The notes: generated by a model from the sequence alone, not told the origin. A stretch of DNA of 64,000 bases from Spirosoma profusum (GCF_014699005.1 NZ_JACWZY010000033.1:32196-96195); one strand, 5' to 3'; shown: positions 17,876-27,230, counted from the stretch's first letter. A program made the numbers and translations.

Positions 17876-17999
17876 TTTTCTGAACCGGGATTTAACAGAT
17901 TTAAGGATTTACACGATTTTGTTTTTTGCTTCTTTGAAGCGCTTATCGACAAGATCGTGTAAATCCTTAAATCTGTTAAATCCCGGTTCAGAAAATTAC
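17872..17999. repeat. Perfect 46-bp inverted repeat spanning both convergent stop codons
   Basis: The arms 17,872-17,917 and 17,954-17,999 are exact reverse complements with a 36-base spacer. The arm contains GAACCGGGATTTAACAGATT, then TAAGGATTTACACGAT. The TAA of the sulfite-oxidase-like gene (17,873-17,875) and the TAA of the phosphodiesterase (17,996-17,998, minus) sit at mirror-image positions. It would act as a bidirectional barrier in RNA. The core sequence resembles palindromes I recall from other Cytophagales genomes (recollection, not a search). Confidence 0.95.
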
Positions 18000-19021
18000 T
18001 TTGTCAACTCCAGCAGCAATTCGGGTTCGTTAGTTGTAATGTAGTCAACCTTTTGATCCAGAAACCATTGCAGATCTGAACGGGAATTTACGGTCCAGGC
18101 GTTGGTTGTCAACTTGCGCTCTTTGGCTTCCTGAATCCAGTTTTCGTTTTTCTTGAGTACGCTGAGATGATAATCGAAACCGTTCAGTTGGTCGGCGGCT
18201 AATTCGGCAGGCGTTTTGTCGCCATTCAGGTAAGAAACTTTAGCAACCGGGTCCAATTCCCGAACTCGCTTACAAACGTCGTAGCTGAACGCGATATACT
18301 CGACCCAGGCTTGCGCCTTCAGTTGGTGAACCATCGCTACTACGCGATCGGTAAGGGCTACTGAGCGACCCAGTTTCGAGGTTTTTATTTCCAGAATCAA
18401 CTTGGTTTTATACTGCTTCATCCCCTCTCTCAGATAAGCTTCGAGGGTAGGCAGGGTTTCACCGTTACTCAGTTTGACTTTGGCCAGTTCCTGAGCTGGT
18501 GTTTTCTCTATGTTGATTCCGTTAATAGCTGGGTCATGATTTACAAAAATGACCGAATCGGACGACATGTGAACGTCAAACTCACTTCCCATACAACCTA
18601 ACTTAACGGCATTATTCAGTGACGTCAGCGAGTTTTCGGTCGTATTACTTTGCTTCCACGCTCCCCGGTGAGCAATGACCTGATTACGAATGAACTGGTC
18701 TTTCAGCACCCGAAACGCATTCTTTTGAGAACCCGACGGATTTTGCGCTTCAATGGTAATATCATAAAAAGGCTCCGAAGACTTGGCGGATTCTGGCTTG
18801 ATAGACAGCTGATTAGCTTTGTCAATGGTAAACAAATCTGCGTTAGGGCCACTCACAACGTATCGGGCAACGGGCTGCTTTGAATGAAGCGTTCCTACAA
18901 CAGGTTGGTTTGGCGAATACGTATAATTTGTGAGGTAAAGCATAGGCTGAGCAATCACAGATGAAAGCCCCGGAATGGTCATATAAAGGAGCCATACGAG
19001 GCCAATATTTAATTTTTTCAT
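17996..19021 (-). CDS. Secreted glycerophosphodiester phosphodiesterase (GDPD family)
   Basis: 341 residues. A signal peptide (about 1-25, SSVIAQ) and a ~85-residue N-terminal beta-rich, cadherin-like stretch precede the GDPD TIM barrel. VIAHRGAW (His118), the following Glu129, SEFDVH (Glu147, Asp149) and VNHDP (His162) supply the metal and catalytic residues. It hydrolyses glycerophosphodiesters to an alcohol and glycerol-3-phosphate in the periplasm or outside. It is read after gmhA (24-base gap), possibly co-transcribed. The N-terminal domain is not part of the minimal enzyme and may mediate binding. Confidence 0.9.
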   Translation of the reverse strand: MKKLNIGLVWLLYMTIPGLSSVIAQPMLYLTNYTYSPNQPVVGTLHSKQPVARYVVSGPNADLFTIDKANQLSIKPESAKSSEPFYDITIEAQNPSGSQKNAFRVLKDQFIRNQVIAHRGAWKQSNTTENSLTSLNNAVKLGCMGSEFDVHMSSDSVIFVNHDPAINGINIEKTPAQELAKVKLSNGETLPTLEAYLREGMKQYKTKLILEIKTSKLGRSVALTDRVVAMVHQLKAQAWVEYIAFSYDVCKRVRELDPVAKVSYLNGDKTPAELAADQLNGFDYHLSVLKKNENWIQEAKERKLTTNAWTVNSRSDLQWFLDQKVDYITTNEPELLLELTK

Positions 19022-19045
19022 GAGCGAAATGAGTAGTGAATAAGC

Positions 19046-19618
19046 TTATTGATTTACAATTTCTTGTTCCATAAAACCATAGCAAAGCATGTGGCAAATT
19101 GTCATCTGCGCATCTTCGACCCGCCCGTAATGCGTATCTTCAATGACGATGACCTCCTGGGCCAAATCCGCCAACTGCCCCCGCTTGGCACCGACCAACG
19201 CGATGGTTAACAGGCCGTTTTCGTTTGCCCATTTTGCCGCTTTTACCAGATTGGGCGAGTTTCCGCTGACACTCATCATCAGCACCAAATCGCCGGGACG
19301 GGCGTAATTTTCCATTTGCCGTACGAATATGTCTTCGTAGGCATAGTCGTTACCGAGGGCCGTAATCCATGCTACGTTGTCATTGAGCGACATACACCGG
19401 AAACGCTTGCCTAATACGTCAGAAGCCCCTTTGCCGAGGTCGGTAATGAAATGAGAAGCATTGGCCGCACTGCCGCCGTTGCCAAAGGTGAACAACTGCC
19501 GGTCGTCTTCCCAGCATTGTTTCATAAGTTGAATGATACGTTCCACCCGATCTACCGGAATGGCATCGTAGGTAGCTTTCTGGCTGGCAAGGTATGTCTG
19601 GAAATAAGCTTGATTCAT
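19046..19618 (-). CDS. gmhA: SIS-domain sugar-phosphate isomerase (phosphoheptose isomerase-like)
   Basis: 190 residues, the usual GmhA length. FGNGGSAANASHFITDLGKG and MSVSGNSPNLVKAA are the two phosphate-binding SIS loops. The C-terminal QMTICHMLCYGFMEQEI carries the His residue expected near the active site. GmhA converts sedoheptulose-7-phosphate to D-glycero-D-manno-heptose-7-phosphate for LPS core or heptose glycans. None of the later enzymes (hldE, gmhB) is adjacent; instead a ROK kinase lies upstream and a GDPD downstream, so a different sugar-phosphate substrate is possible. The symbol is given by family resemblance. Confidence 0.8.
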   Translation of the reverse strand: MNQAYFQTYLASQKATYDAIPVDRVERIIQLMKQCWEDDRQLFTFGNGGSAANASHFITDLGKGASDVLGKRFRCMSLNDNVAWITALGNDYAYEDIFVRQMENYARPGDLVLMMSVSGNSPNLVKAAKWANENGLLTIALVGAKRGQLADLAQEVIVIEDTHYGRVEDAQMTICHMLCYGFMEQEIVNQ

Positions 19619-19684
19619 GCTTTAGCTAATCAGTTTATAAGTACGTAGCACAAACGCTACGTTAGTTTTTAGACTTGTTTCGTA

Positions 19685-20617
19685 TCAATCGTAAACTAGT
19701 TCCAAGGCACCAACTGGTACGGCATCTTCGCCCAGTTTTGCCAGCAGAACGAGCGGAGGAGGAAACGCTTTCATGACAAATTTAGGAAGTGCCTGTCGAA
19801 CGGCGGCACGTAACGGCTCGCCAATCATCGATAACCCACCGCCCAGCACAATCGCGTCCGGGTGAAACAGATGTACTACGTGCGACAGACCGAGGGCCAG
19901 TACCGAACCGATCTGTTCAATTAACATCCGGGCGGCTGGGTCGCTGGCTTCGTAGGCCGGGTGAAGAAATCGGGCCTCTTTACCAATTGATCCCTCTGTA
20001 TGACTTTGCAGGACGGCTTTTTTCAACGCCGAATCTTCTGGCAGTTGAGGTAATAACTCTCTAATCTGTTTATCAATAGCCCAACCGGAAATAGTTTGCT
20101 CAATCGTTTGCCCATCTGAATTGGCACTTGGCGGCACTAGCCACAAATGGCCTATTTCGGATTCGCCCGGTAGTGCGCCATGATAAAGATGTCGGTCAAC
20201 GACCATGCCTCCGCCGACACCGCTCCCCAACGTAACATAAAAGACGTGCCGGAATCCAACCGCTACGCCCCGACGGGCTTCGCCGAGCGCTGCTACGTTC
20301 GCATCGTTCTCTACGCGCACATGGGCACCCGGTGCCTGTTGCTGAAGCCAGTTCACCATCTCAAAACCCGACCATCCACCAATCTGGTGCGACGTAGCAA
20401 TACGTCCAGTTTGCCAGTCGACAGGTCCACCGAAGCCAACGCCGATGGCTTGTGGCGGCTCAGGCAATTGCTCTATGGTAGATGCGATTTGGGTTAGAAT
20501 GCCATCCGCACCTTGTTCTGGGTCAACAGCATAGCGAAATCGCTGTGTAATCTGCCCCGTCATGTCGCCGGTTATGAGTTGTAATTTTGTGCCACCGATT
20601 TCAATACCAAGCTTCAT
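19685..20617 (-). CDS. ROK-family sugar kinase without the usual zinc cysteines
   Basis: 310 residues. It begins with the phosphate-binding loop LGIEIGGTKLQ, has the substrate and catalytic block VENDANVAALGEARRG and VTLGSGVGGG, and ends with an adenosine-binding GGGLSMIG. After SEIGHLWLV the family normally has a CxCGxxGC zinc motif; here the segment reads PPSANSDGQTIEQ, with no cysteines. ROK kinases phosphorylate glucose, N-acetylglucosamine, N-acetylmannosamine or related sugars. With the isomerase 67 bases downstream it may feed a sugar-phosphate branch. Substrate uncertain. Confidence 0.85.
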   Translation of the reverse strand: MKLGIEIGGTKLQLITGDMTGQITQRFRYAVDPEQGADGILTQIASTIEQLPEPPQAIGVGFGGPVDWQTGRIATSHQIGGWSGFEMVNWLQQQAPGAHVRVENDANVAALGEARRGVAVGFRHVFYVTLGSGVGGGMVVDRHLYHGALPGESEIGHLWLVPPSANSDGQTIEQTISGWAIDKQIRELLPQLPEDSALKKAVLQSHTEGSIGKEARFLHPAYEASDPAARMLIEQIGSVLALGLSHVVHLFHPDAIVLGGGLSMIGEPLRAAVRQALPKFVMKAFPPPLVLLAKLGEDAVPVGALELVYD

Positions 20618-20705
20618 GGGGTAAAGTAACTATAGATCGTTACCAGAAAAAAGGGGAATGTCGAAAGTTAATATACTGGCAAAATAGGAAACCGGGCTAG
20701 TTGGT

Positions 20706-22316
20706 TTATTTCACCCGACTCATCGTGGCCCGACCCAGATAAATTTCGTCGCCTTTCAGGTTTATTGTGGTATAAAATGAATAACCGTTCTGAATATACC
20801 GGAACATGACCTGGTTGTATTGCTGGGGCTGCGCGTAGGCTTTTGTGGCTGCTATCAGAACCTGATTTCCGTTGACAATAGCTCGAACAAACGGGAAATC
20901 GCGCGTTTTTATCTGATTCGCGTTGTATTTGTACCAGGTTTTTCCACCATCGTAGGAACATTCGGTAGCTTCGTTGAGGTAGTTTTCCTTCCCGTTGAAT
21001 AGATCGCCGTGATGCTTAAATAGCCGCCACAAACCGTGGATGTAATGTTCATAACAGGCGTAGACTCGGTCGTTGCCAAGTCCCTGTAAAGCTGGGTCGG
21101 TAGGAGAGGGCTGATCGGGGGTTAATTCGTTGTGGTCGTCCCAGAATAAAGCACCGTAAGCGCCTGTAAACCAATAGAAAATGGCGGTTCCTTCGGCTAC
21201 GGCGGGTGGGGCGGGGTGTTCGGCTTTGGCGCTTTTCGGGAAGTCGCCCTGCGTGTTGAAAACCCACTGCCAGGCAAGCCGTTTTTTGGGCGACAGTCTC
21301 CGGTTTACTTCCTGCTCGCCTAGTACAGCAGCCAACCAGTGGCGGTCGCCATTGCCGGTATGTGGAAATGAGTAATCGAATTCTGGGTAGAGAAAATACG
21401 TACCAGGCATCTGGAAATCAGCCAAATCGACAAACGATTTTCCCAGAATATCGTCGGTCATACCCCGCTGACGGCTGGTGGCTGTGTGTTTGGCGGGCAT
21501 ATTGTACAGCCAACGTATCGTGTCCGTATAATCTTCAGCGCGTGAATAACCGAAACTATTATGCGCTACGGGGTCAATGGAGCCAACTTCGGTTTGTGGA
21601 ATAGAGTTGTCTTTTATGGTTTTCACCATGAACGTATACAGATTCGCCTGTTCCTGACGGTCTTTTACTGTATACGTTTCGTTTTCAATATCCAGAAAAA
21701 TGAAACCATAGGTACTTTTCATACCACCCGGCGGGCAATCCCCAAAAGCAATACACCCACCACTCAATTCGGAAGAAGCCTGATACAACGTATTGCGATT
21801 GATCCGGGCTCCAGGCTTGGGCGCAGGGGCTTTATACACCGTTTCGTTGCCCATATCGCTGTTGATGGCCCAGTTCAATCCGAACGAATCTGTAAAATAA
21901 TTGCGGTACACAATCCAGGAGCGCTGCCGAATATCTAGCGGACTTTTCCATCCTTTAGCCGGAAATCCATCTTTCCAAATTTCTACGTTGGGTACCATTC
22001 GACTCTGGTCAACTGCCGAAAAACCGCGCCGGAACAGCTTTGTACGGTCTTGCGCTACGTGTAGGTTTCGACCAGCTCCGCAGAACGTAATAGTTTTGGT
22101 GGCAGGCAACGTAAAGTCGTCTACTACGTCGATGTTATAATAACCTTTACGTGTGGTAGGCGTAAAGCGCGAACGAGGGGTTGGCGTCAGTGCCGTTTGC
22201 GGGGGTAACGAACCGATCAGATATACCGGGTCTGGATCGGGGAGGCCACGGGGAAGCAGGTACCAGATACCCAGACTGCCTACTACCGTTATGGCTAAAA
22301 CGATGGGAATTTTCAT
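20706..22316 (-). CDS. Conserved-looking protein of unknown function, membrane-anchored
   Basis: 536 residues from the ATG at 22,316 (MKIPIVLAITVVGSLGIWYL). An N-terminal hydrophobic helix acts as signal or anchor. The remainder is soluble, rich in Trp, Tyr and Asp, with no motif I recognise. Segments such as RHWLAAVLGEQEVNRRLSP, YDGGKTWYKYN and a C-terminal beta-rich end suggest a folded periplasmic or surface protein. An alternative ATG four codons upstream (22,328) cannot be excluded. It lies upstream of and on the same strand as the ROK kinase (88 bases away). I do not assign a function. Confidence 0.7.
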   Translation of the reverse strand: MKIPIVLAITVVGSLGIWYLLPRGLPDPDPVYLIGSLPPQTALTPTPRSRFTPTTRKGYYNIDVVDDFTLPATKTITFCGAGRNLHVAQDRTKLFRRGFSAVDQSRMVPNVEIWKDGFPAKGWKSPLDIRQRSWIVYRNYFTDSFGLNWAINSDMGNETVYKAPAPKPGARINRNTLYQASSELSGGCIAFGDCPPGGMKSTYGFIFLDIENETYTVKDRQEQANLYTFMVKTIKDNSIPQTEVGSIDPVAHNSFGYSRAEDYTDTIRWLYNMPAKHTATSRQRGMTDDILGKSFVDLADFQMPGTYFLYPEFDYSFPHTGNGDRHWLAAVLGEQEVNRRLSPKKRLAWQWVFNTQGDFPKSAKAEHPAPPAVAEGTAIFYWFTGAYGALFWDDHNELTPDQPSPTDPALQGLGNDRVYACYEHYIHGLWRLFKHHGDLFNGKENYLNEATECSYDGGKTWYKYNANQIKTRDFPFVRAIVNGNQVLIAATKAYAQPQQYNQVMFRYIQNGYSFYTTINLKGDEIYLGRATMSRVK

Positions 22317-22380
22317 TACTGCTCGCAAAGAAAATAAGGGCTCAAATACAAATAGTTTATTGAATTCTACTTCGAATTTT

Positions 22381-22464
22381 TGTCATGCTGACGCAGGAAG
22401 CATCTTAAAGTATCCTTACTAATTCGTTTAGAAACTTTAAGATGCTTCCTGCGTCAGCATGACA
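22381..22464. repeat. GTCATGCTGACGCAGG palindrome, copy 1 of 3
   Basis: Perfect 31-bp arms (22,381-22,411 and 22,434-22,464), TGTCATGCTGACGCAGGAAG continuing CATCTTAAAGT, with a 22-base spacer. It sits between the start of the unknown 536-residue gene and the end of the amidase gene, i.e. between two genes in the same direction. Other copies are at 26,443-26,536 and 33,309-33,398. Confidence 0.95.
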
Positions 22465-22513
22465 ATGAAAGGAACGTATCATAACTAACGTAACGGTCAC
22501 TCATAACCGTATT

Positions 22514-23386
22514 CTATTCGTCGATGTAACGCCGGGTGATGGGTTGGTAAGAATCGATACGTCGGTCGCGGAAGTAGGGCCACGTAGTACGGTATTTCTC
22601 GGATAGCGCCAGATCGACGGTTTGTACGTGTATCAGTTCCTGATCGTGGGGAGCCAGATACAGCAGCGACCCGAACGGATTGGCTACGAACGAACCACCC
22701 CAGAATTGCTGATCGGCCTCACGCCCAACGCGGTTCACGGCCACTACGTGTACACCGTTGGCGATAGCATGACTCCGCTGAATGGTTTGCCAGGCGTTGT
22801 ATTGTTCCTCATTCTGCTTCGGGTCGGGCTCGTTAGTATCCCAACCGATGGCTGTTGGGTAGAACAGAATTTCAGCGCCCATCAACGACGTAATACGTGC
22901 CGCTTCCGGATACCACTGGTCCCAGCAAATGAGCACGCCGATACGTGCAAACTTTGTGTCGAAAACCTTGTAACCGAGGTCGCCAGGTGTAAAATAAAAC
23001 TTCTCGTAATAGCCCGGATCGTCGGGGATGTGCATCTTGCGATACTTGCCAAGATACGTACCGTCGGCGTCCAACACGGCGGTGGTGTTGTGATACAAAC
23101 CCTGCGCTCGTTTCTCGAAAAGCGACGCCACAATCACTACGTTCAGTTCGCCGGCGAGTTTCCCTAGCCGCTCGGTGGTGGGGCCGGGAATGGCTTCGGC
23201 CAGGCTGAAATTATGATGATCCTCTACATCGCAGAAGTAGAGCGAGGTGAATAATTCCTGCAAACAAACGATTTGAGCGCCTTTTTGGGCCGCTTCACGA
23301 ATGCCATCGATGGCTTTCTGAATATTGGCCTCGACATCCGCCGAGCAACTCATTTGTACTAAACCGATATTGACGTTTTTAGACAT
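22514..23386 (-). CDS. aguB: N-carbamoylputrescine amidase
   Basis: 290 residues from the ATG at 23,386 (MSKNVNIGLVQMSC). The nitrilase triad is intact: Glu44 in CLQELF, Lys117 in KYRKMHIPD and Cys154 in LICWDQWYPE. The segment MHIPDDPGYYEKFYFTPGD and the length match bacterial and plant N-carbamoylputrescine amidases, which release putrescine, CO2 and ammonia in the agmatine route of polyamine synthesis. The partner agmatine deiminase (aguA) is not adjacent here. A further upstream frame (to 23,443) exists but lacks family similarity. Confidence 0.9.
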   Translation of the reverse strand: MSKNVNIGLVQMSCSADVEANIQKAIDGIREAAQKGAQIVCLQELFTSLYFCDVEDHHNFSLAEAIPGPTTERLGKLAGELNVVIVASLFEKRAQGLYHNTTAVLDADGTYLGKYRKMHIPDDPGYYEKFYFTPGDLGYKVFDTKFARIGVLICWDQWYPEAARITSLMGAEILFYPTAIGWDTNEPDPKQNEEQYNAWQTIQRSHAIANGVHVVAVNRVGREADQQFWGGSFVANPFGSLLYLAPHDQELIHVQTVDLALSEKYRTTWPYFRDRRIDSYQPITRRYIDE

Positions 23387-23476
23387 GGGGCAAAAATAGG
23401 GCCTTCTGCATGAACAGACCTTATCTGTAACAAAAAAGCGCACCGGCTGGGTTCGAGAAAATTTGCAATCGACTGC

Positions 23477-25141
23477 TTAATTCGATGCCTGTAAGGTGGA
23501 GCCAGCTCCGAAAATCAGTCGGCCCGTATTGGAATAAATAAGTCGACGAACCGGCTGCGAGCTGCCATCCGGCAAGTTGACCGTATTCCTGAGAAAAACA
23601 ACATCAGTAACCGTTGGAATACACGTGCATGACCAGGTCGCCGGGTTTGTCCAGGAGCCACTCTGTACCGAAACCGGATTTCCGCTAAGCTTAAGAACAA
23701 AAACGTCGTAGATACCGGCTGACGTAAGATTTGCTACGTTGGAGCTGGGATCAAAATCGGACGTAGCGGCAAATTGTCCAGTCAGGAAAGCAGTGCCTAA
23801 TGCATCGACCACCATCGAAAAACACTCGTCATGGCTAGTGCCGCCCATCCGACGTGCCCAGATGAAATTGCCCGGCGCATCCAGTTTAACCACGAATATG
23901 TCCCGTAAACCTGCCGACGTAAGATTCGTTACGCCTGCACCTGGGTCAAAATCGACGGTATTTTCGAAATAACCAGCCAGATAAACTTCCCCTAGTCCGT
24001 CGATGGCTACCGAGCTACCATAATCGAAACCCGTTCCGCCAAAGCGTTTTGCCCAGATCAGATTACCAGACTCATCCAGTTTACTGAGAACTATATCGTC
24101 TTCACCCAGTGAGGTGAGATTGAATAAACCTAAAATATAGGGATCGGCATCCATAGTACCTTCGAACTGACCTACGGTAAAGATATAGCCACTTCGGTAA
24201 ACTAGTGAGATACCAAAATCAAAGTCTGAGCCTCCCGTGCGTTTCGCCCAAACAAGATTTCCGGATGCATCCAGTTTGCTGATGAATATATCGCTATTTC
24301 CGGCAGAGTTCAGGTTAAATGTGCCGGGGCCGGGATCAAAATCGGCGGTTTCGTTGAAATGGCCAGTTAGTAAAATCTCTCCATTGCTACCGAGTGCTAG
24401 TGATCGCCCAACGTCGCCCGATGGACCACCCATCCGTTTGGCCCAAACGTACTGACCCGAAGCGTCTAACTTGCTAACAAAAATATCGCTAACCCCCGCC
24501 GAGGTTAGGTTGGCCACACTTAAAGCCGGATTGAAATCAACGGTAGATGCAAAACGACCTGTTGTATAAACATTACCTGCTACGTCTACATCGATGGATA
24601 AGCCATTGTCTTCCAATGAGCCGCCGATTTGCCTGGCCCAGATCAGATTACCCGAACCGTCGAGCTTACTGATAAAGATATCGTCATAACCCGCCGAATT
24701 AAAATTGGTTGTGCCCGTTCCCGGATCGAAATCTACGGTACCGACAAAATGGCCAGTGATATGAACATTCCCGAACCGATCTGCGGCTATCGCTTTCCCT
24801 TGGTCCTCGCCCGTTCCACCGATTCGTTTGGCCCACAGAAAATTACCGGATGCATCTAACTTGCTGATAAATATATCAGTAAAGCCTGCCGACGTAAGAT
24901 TTGCTACGTTCGGACCCGGGTCGAAGTCGGCAGTTCCCTCAAAATAACCGGTTGTGTACACATTGCCCGAGCCATCAATAGTAACGGCGTTTCCGTAATC
25001 GCGGGTTGTGCCGCCCATTTTCTTTGCCCAGATCAGATTTTGACCTTGTACAGATGCAGAAAAACTCAAAGAAGCGAGTACGAGAAACAGCAGATAGCTG
25101 AAATTTTGTAGTTTTTCGAACCAGTTGAGTTTGATGGACAT
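23477..25141 (-). CDS. Secreted SBBP-repeat beta-propeller protein
   Basis: 554 residues. A signal peptide (VLASLSFSASVQGQ) is followed by seven repeats of about 68 residues, each with a VDFDPG...NLTSAG..DIFISKLD pattern and then GN.IWA...GG. These are SBBP repeats, predicted to build a beta-propeller. The last ~65 residues (SVQSGSWTNPATWSCTCIP and onward) form a separate small beta-rich module. No C-terminal type IX secretion sorting domain is visible. Function unknown; surface or extracellular binding is the usual guess. Confidence 0.85.
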   Translation of the reverse strand: MSIKLNWFEKLQNFSYLLFLVLASLSFSASVQGQNLIWAKKMGGTTRDYGNAVTIDGSGNVYTTGYFEGTADFDPGPNVANLTSAGFTDIFISKLDASGNFLWAKRIGGTGEDQGKAIAADRFGNVHITGHFVGTVDFDPGTGTTNFNSAGYDDIFISKLDGSGNLIWARQIGGSLEDNGLSIDVDVAGNVYTTGRFASTVDFNPALSVANLTSAGVSDIFVSKLDASGQYVWAKRMGGPSGDVGRSLALGSNGEILLTGHFNETADFDPGPGTFNLNSAGNSDIFISKLDASGNLVWAKRTGGSDFDFGISLVYRSGYIFTVGQFEGTMDADPYILGLFNLTSLGEDDIVLSKLDESGNLIWAKRFGGTGFDYGSSVAIDGLGEVYLAGYFENTVDFDPGAGVTNLTSAGLRDIFVVKLDAPGNFIWARRMGGTSHDECFSMVVDALGTAFLTGQFAATSDFDPSSNVANLTSAGIYDVFVLKLSGNPVSVQSGSWTNPATWSCTCIPTVTDVVFLRNTVNLPDGSSQPVRRLIYSNTGRLIFGAGSTLQASN

Positions 25142-25337
25142 AAGGGTAATTTGTTCATAACCAGAACAATACTATAGAATCCCTGTCAGCTTCCCAAACC
25201 GTTTACTCAAAAGTCCAATTCAACTCGTTTAGACTAAAGCAACGTAGTAAACTGTGCAGACGCTACGTTCTAACGTAGTAGGACCTAAGTCGGTCAGACT
25301 TTAACTAGTAAATTCGACGTAGTATTCAACTAAACGA

Positions 25338-26438
25338 ATGAAAATGACGACGCGACGAACATTCCTGCATACAACCGCCCTTACCGGGATAGTAGCTTCG
25401 ATACAACCTAACACATTATGGGCAGCTACGAATCCAGCCAAAGACCGCCTTGGCGTAGCGTTGGTCGGATTGGGCTATTATAGTACTGATTTGCTGGCTC
25501 CTGCTTTGCAAAAAACAAAAAACTGTTACCTCGCTGGTATCGTGACTGGTACGCCCGAAAAAGCTGAAAAGTGGAAGAAGCAATATAATATTCCCGACAA
25601 GAATATTTACTCTTACCAAACTTTCGACCAGATCGCCAACAACCCTGACATCGACGTCGTATACGTAGTGCTGCCCCCGTCGATGCACGAAGAGTACGTA
25701 GTACGAGCGGCCAAAGCGGGCAAGCATGTCTGGTGCGAGAAACCAATGGCTGTAACGGCAAAGGAATGTCAAAACATGATTGATGCCTGCGCCAAAAATA
25801 AAGTTACGCTGTCTATTGGATACCGACTTCAGCATGAACCCAACACACAGGAGTGGATGAAAGGACTGCGCGAAGGAAAAATCGGTAAAATTCAAATGGT
25901 CGACTGCGCAGCAGCGTATTATGACAATCGCACCACGCACTGGAAGCAGAAAAAAGAAATGGGTGGGGGCGTTATGTACGATATGGGTGTGTACGTAATA
26001 CAGGGCGCTCGGCTGGCAACTGGAGAAGAACCCATTTCCGTAACGGCTCAACAATACACGACCCGGCCCGATGTTTACAAAAACGGCCTTGACGAGACGT
26101 CGATGGTTCAACTGGTTTTTCCGAGTGGTGCCAGGGCTTCCTTACAGACTAGCTACGGTATGAATATGAATTATTTGCACGTAACGGGTTCGAAAGGATC
26201 ATGGCGGATGGAGCCCTATTCGGGTTATAACGGACAGAAAGGGAATTGGGGTAACGGCGGAACCATTGAACATCCCTATGAAGTCCCCTGGCAGCAAACT
26301 AAACAGATGGACGACGATGCGCTGGCCATTATGAACAAAAAACCGATGATTGCTCCGGGCGAAGAAGGGTTGCGCGACATTAAAGTTGTCGAAGCAATAT
26401 ATGCAGCCGCCAAATCGGGAAAGGAAGTTAAAATTTGA
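25338..26438 (+). CDS. Tat-exported Gfo/Idh/MocA-family oxidoreductase
   Basis: 366 residues. The N-terminus TTRRTFLHTTALTGIVAS is a twin-arginine signal. A Rossmann fold follows (VALVGLGYYSTDLLAPAL), then the EKPMAVT motif, whose lysine acts in catalysis, and GGGVMYDMGVYVIQGARLA with the conserved Asp. It resembles periplasmic glucose-fructose oxidoreductase-like enzymes, which keep NADP(H) bound and need Tat export. It probably oxidises or interconverts sugars; substrate unknown. It is divergent from the SBBP gene, with a 196-base gap rich in ACGTA pentamers. Confidence 0.9.
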   Translation: MKMTTRRTFLHTTALTGIVASIQPNTLWAATNPAKDRLGVALVGLGYYSTDLLAPALQKTKNCYLAGIVTGTPEKAEKWKKQYNIPDKNIYSYQTFDQIANNPDIDVVYVVLPPSMHEEYVVRAAKAGKHVWCEKPMAVTAKECQNMIDACAKNKVTLSIGYRLQHEPNTQEWMKGLREGKIGKIQMVDCAAAYYDNRTTHWKQKKEMGGGVMYDMGVYVIQGARLATGEEPISVTAQQYTTRPDVYKNGLDETSMVQLVFPSGARASLQTSYGMNMNYLHVTGSKGSWRMEPYSGYNGQKGNWGNGGTIEHPYEVPWQQTKQMDDDALAIMNKKPMIAPGEEGLRDIKVVEAIYAAAKSGKEVKI

Positions 26439-26442
26439 GTAT

Positions 26443-26536
26443 TTTTTGTCATGCTGACACAGGAAGCATCTTGAACTCTCCAAACCTGAGAGTAATGATA
26501 CATTAAGAGGCTTCGTTCCTCAGCATGACAAAAAAA
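26443..26536. repeat. GTCATGCTGACGCAGG palindrome, copy 2 of 3 (decayed)
   Basis: The left arm TTTTTTGTCATGCTGACACA continuing GGAAGCATCTT (from 26,443) pairs imperfectly with AAGAGGCTTCGTTCCTCAGCATGACA and A-run (26,505-26,536). One arm has a C-to-A change and the other a small indel. It begins five bases after the oxidoreductase stop. With its T- and A-runs it could also serve as a terminator in either direction. Confidence 0.85.
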
Positions 26537-26730
26537 CACTTCGTTCTCTATTTCAACTCTAAAAATTTATCTTTTAGATATTGAACGTAATACCCTGAGA
26601 GTTGGAACTTTAAACGTAGTGCTATTTCATTTATACGCTAAATTATTTTAGTTGTATTATATAAAGTCGGGTAGCTCGTTTGGTGAGCCGCCCGACTTTT
26701 GCTTATTTCGCCTGTCAACCTCAGCCGCCC

Positions 26731-26964
26731 ATGCAACCCACCGACTTCGCCCGACTCTCCGCCGACCAGCAACTTGATACGCTCTATTTCACCGGCGATA
26801 TTCTCGCAAACCGGTACGAAGGCGAAAACATTTTTCTGCTCTACAACCTCCGCGATTTCTACGTAGAGTTGCGGTACGACGCGTACAACAATCAACTGCA
26901 TCAGGTGACGGCCTTCCGCGATACCAACAAGCTGGAGCCTTACCTGCCATATCTGGTTGATTAA
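26731..26964 (+). CDS. Small acidic protein of unknown function
   Basis: 77 residues from the ATG at 26,731 (MQPTDFARLSADQQLDTLYF). A longer frame starts at 26,680, but its extra 17 residues look like random translation. The protein is compact and aromatic (NRYEGENIFLLYNLRDFYVE), with no membrane segment or known motif. Codon use and the wobble pattern look like a real gene. I do not recognise a family. Confidence 0.6.
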   Translation: MQPTDFARLSADQQLDTLYFTGDILANRYEGENIFLLYNLRDFYVELRYDAYNNQLHQVTAFRDTNKLEPYLPYLVD

Positions 26965-27230
26965 CGTATCACCACCAATTTTTCGATTTCTGGACAATTT
27001 CGTTACGTCATCCCTGGATGAACAGGGTTTGCTATGTCGTTGTTACTACGTTGTAAAGTAGTCGACACGTATGCTCATTGAACGTAGTGGCTGCAATTGA
27101 GGTAATACGATTGGCGGAGAGAGGCTTACCGAATGAATTGTAGCGTCAATTTACATGTATTTTAAGGCATTCATATTCTCTTAACGTGACTTAGATTCTA
27201 CAACGTGGCACAAACCAAAAAGCATACGTT
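26965..27230. other. Intergenic stretch rich in ACGTA
   Basis: No open frame, terminator or promoter recognised. It contains several ACGTA/TACGT pentamers (for example near 27,003, 27,047, 27,068 and 27,083), in line with the wider enrichment. Confidence 0.5.

Noticed and set aside
25416..26111. Minus-strand 231-codon frame inside the Gfo/Idh/MocA gene
   Set aside because: Antisense of a conserved enzyme; no recognisable protein.
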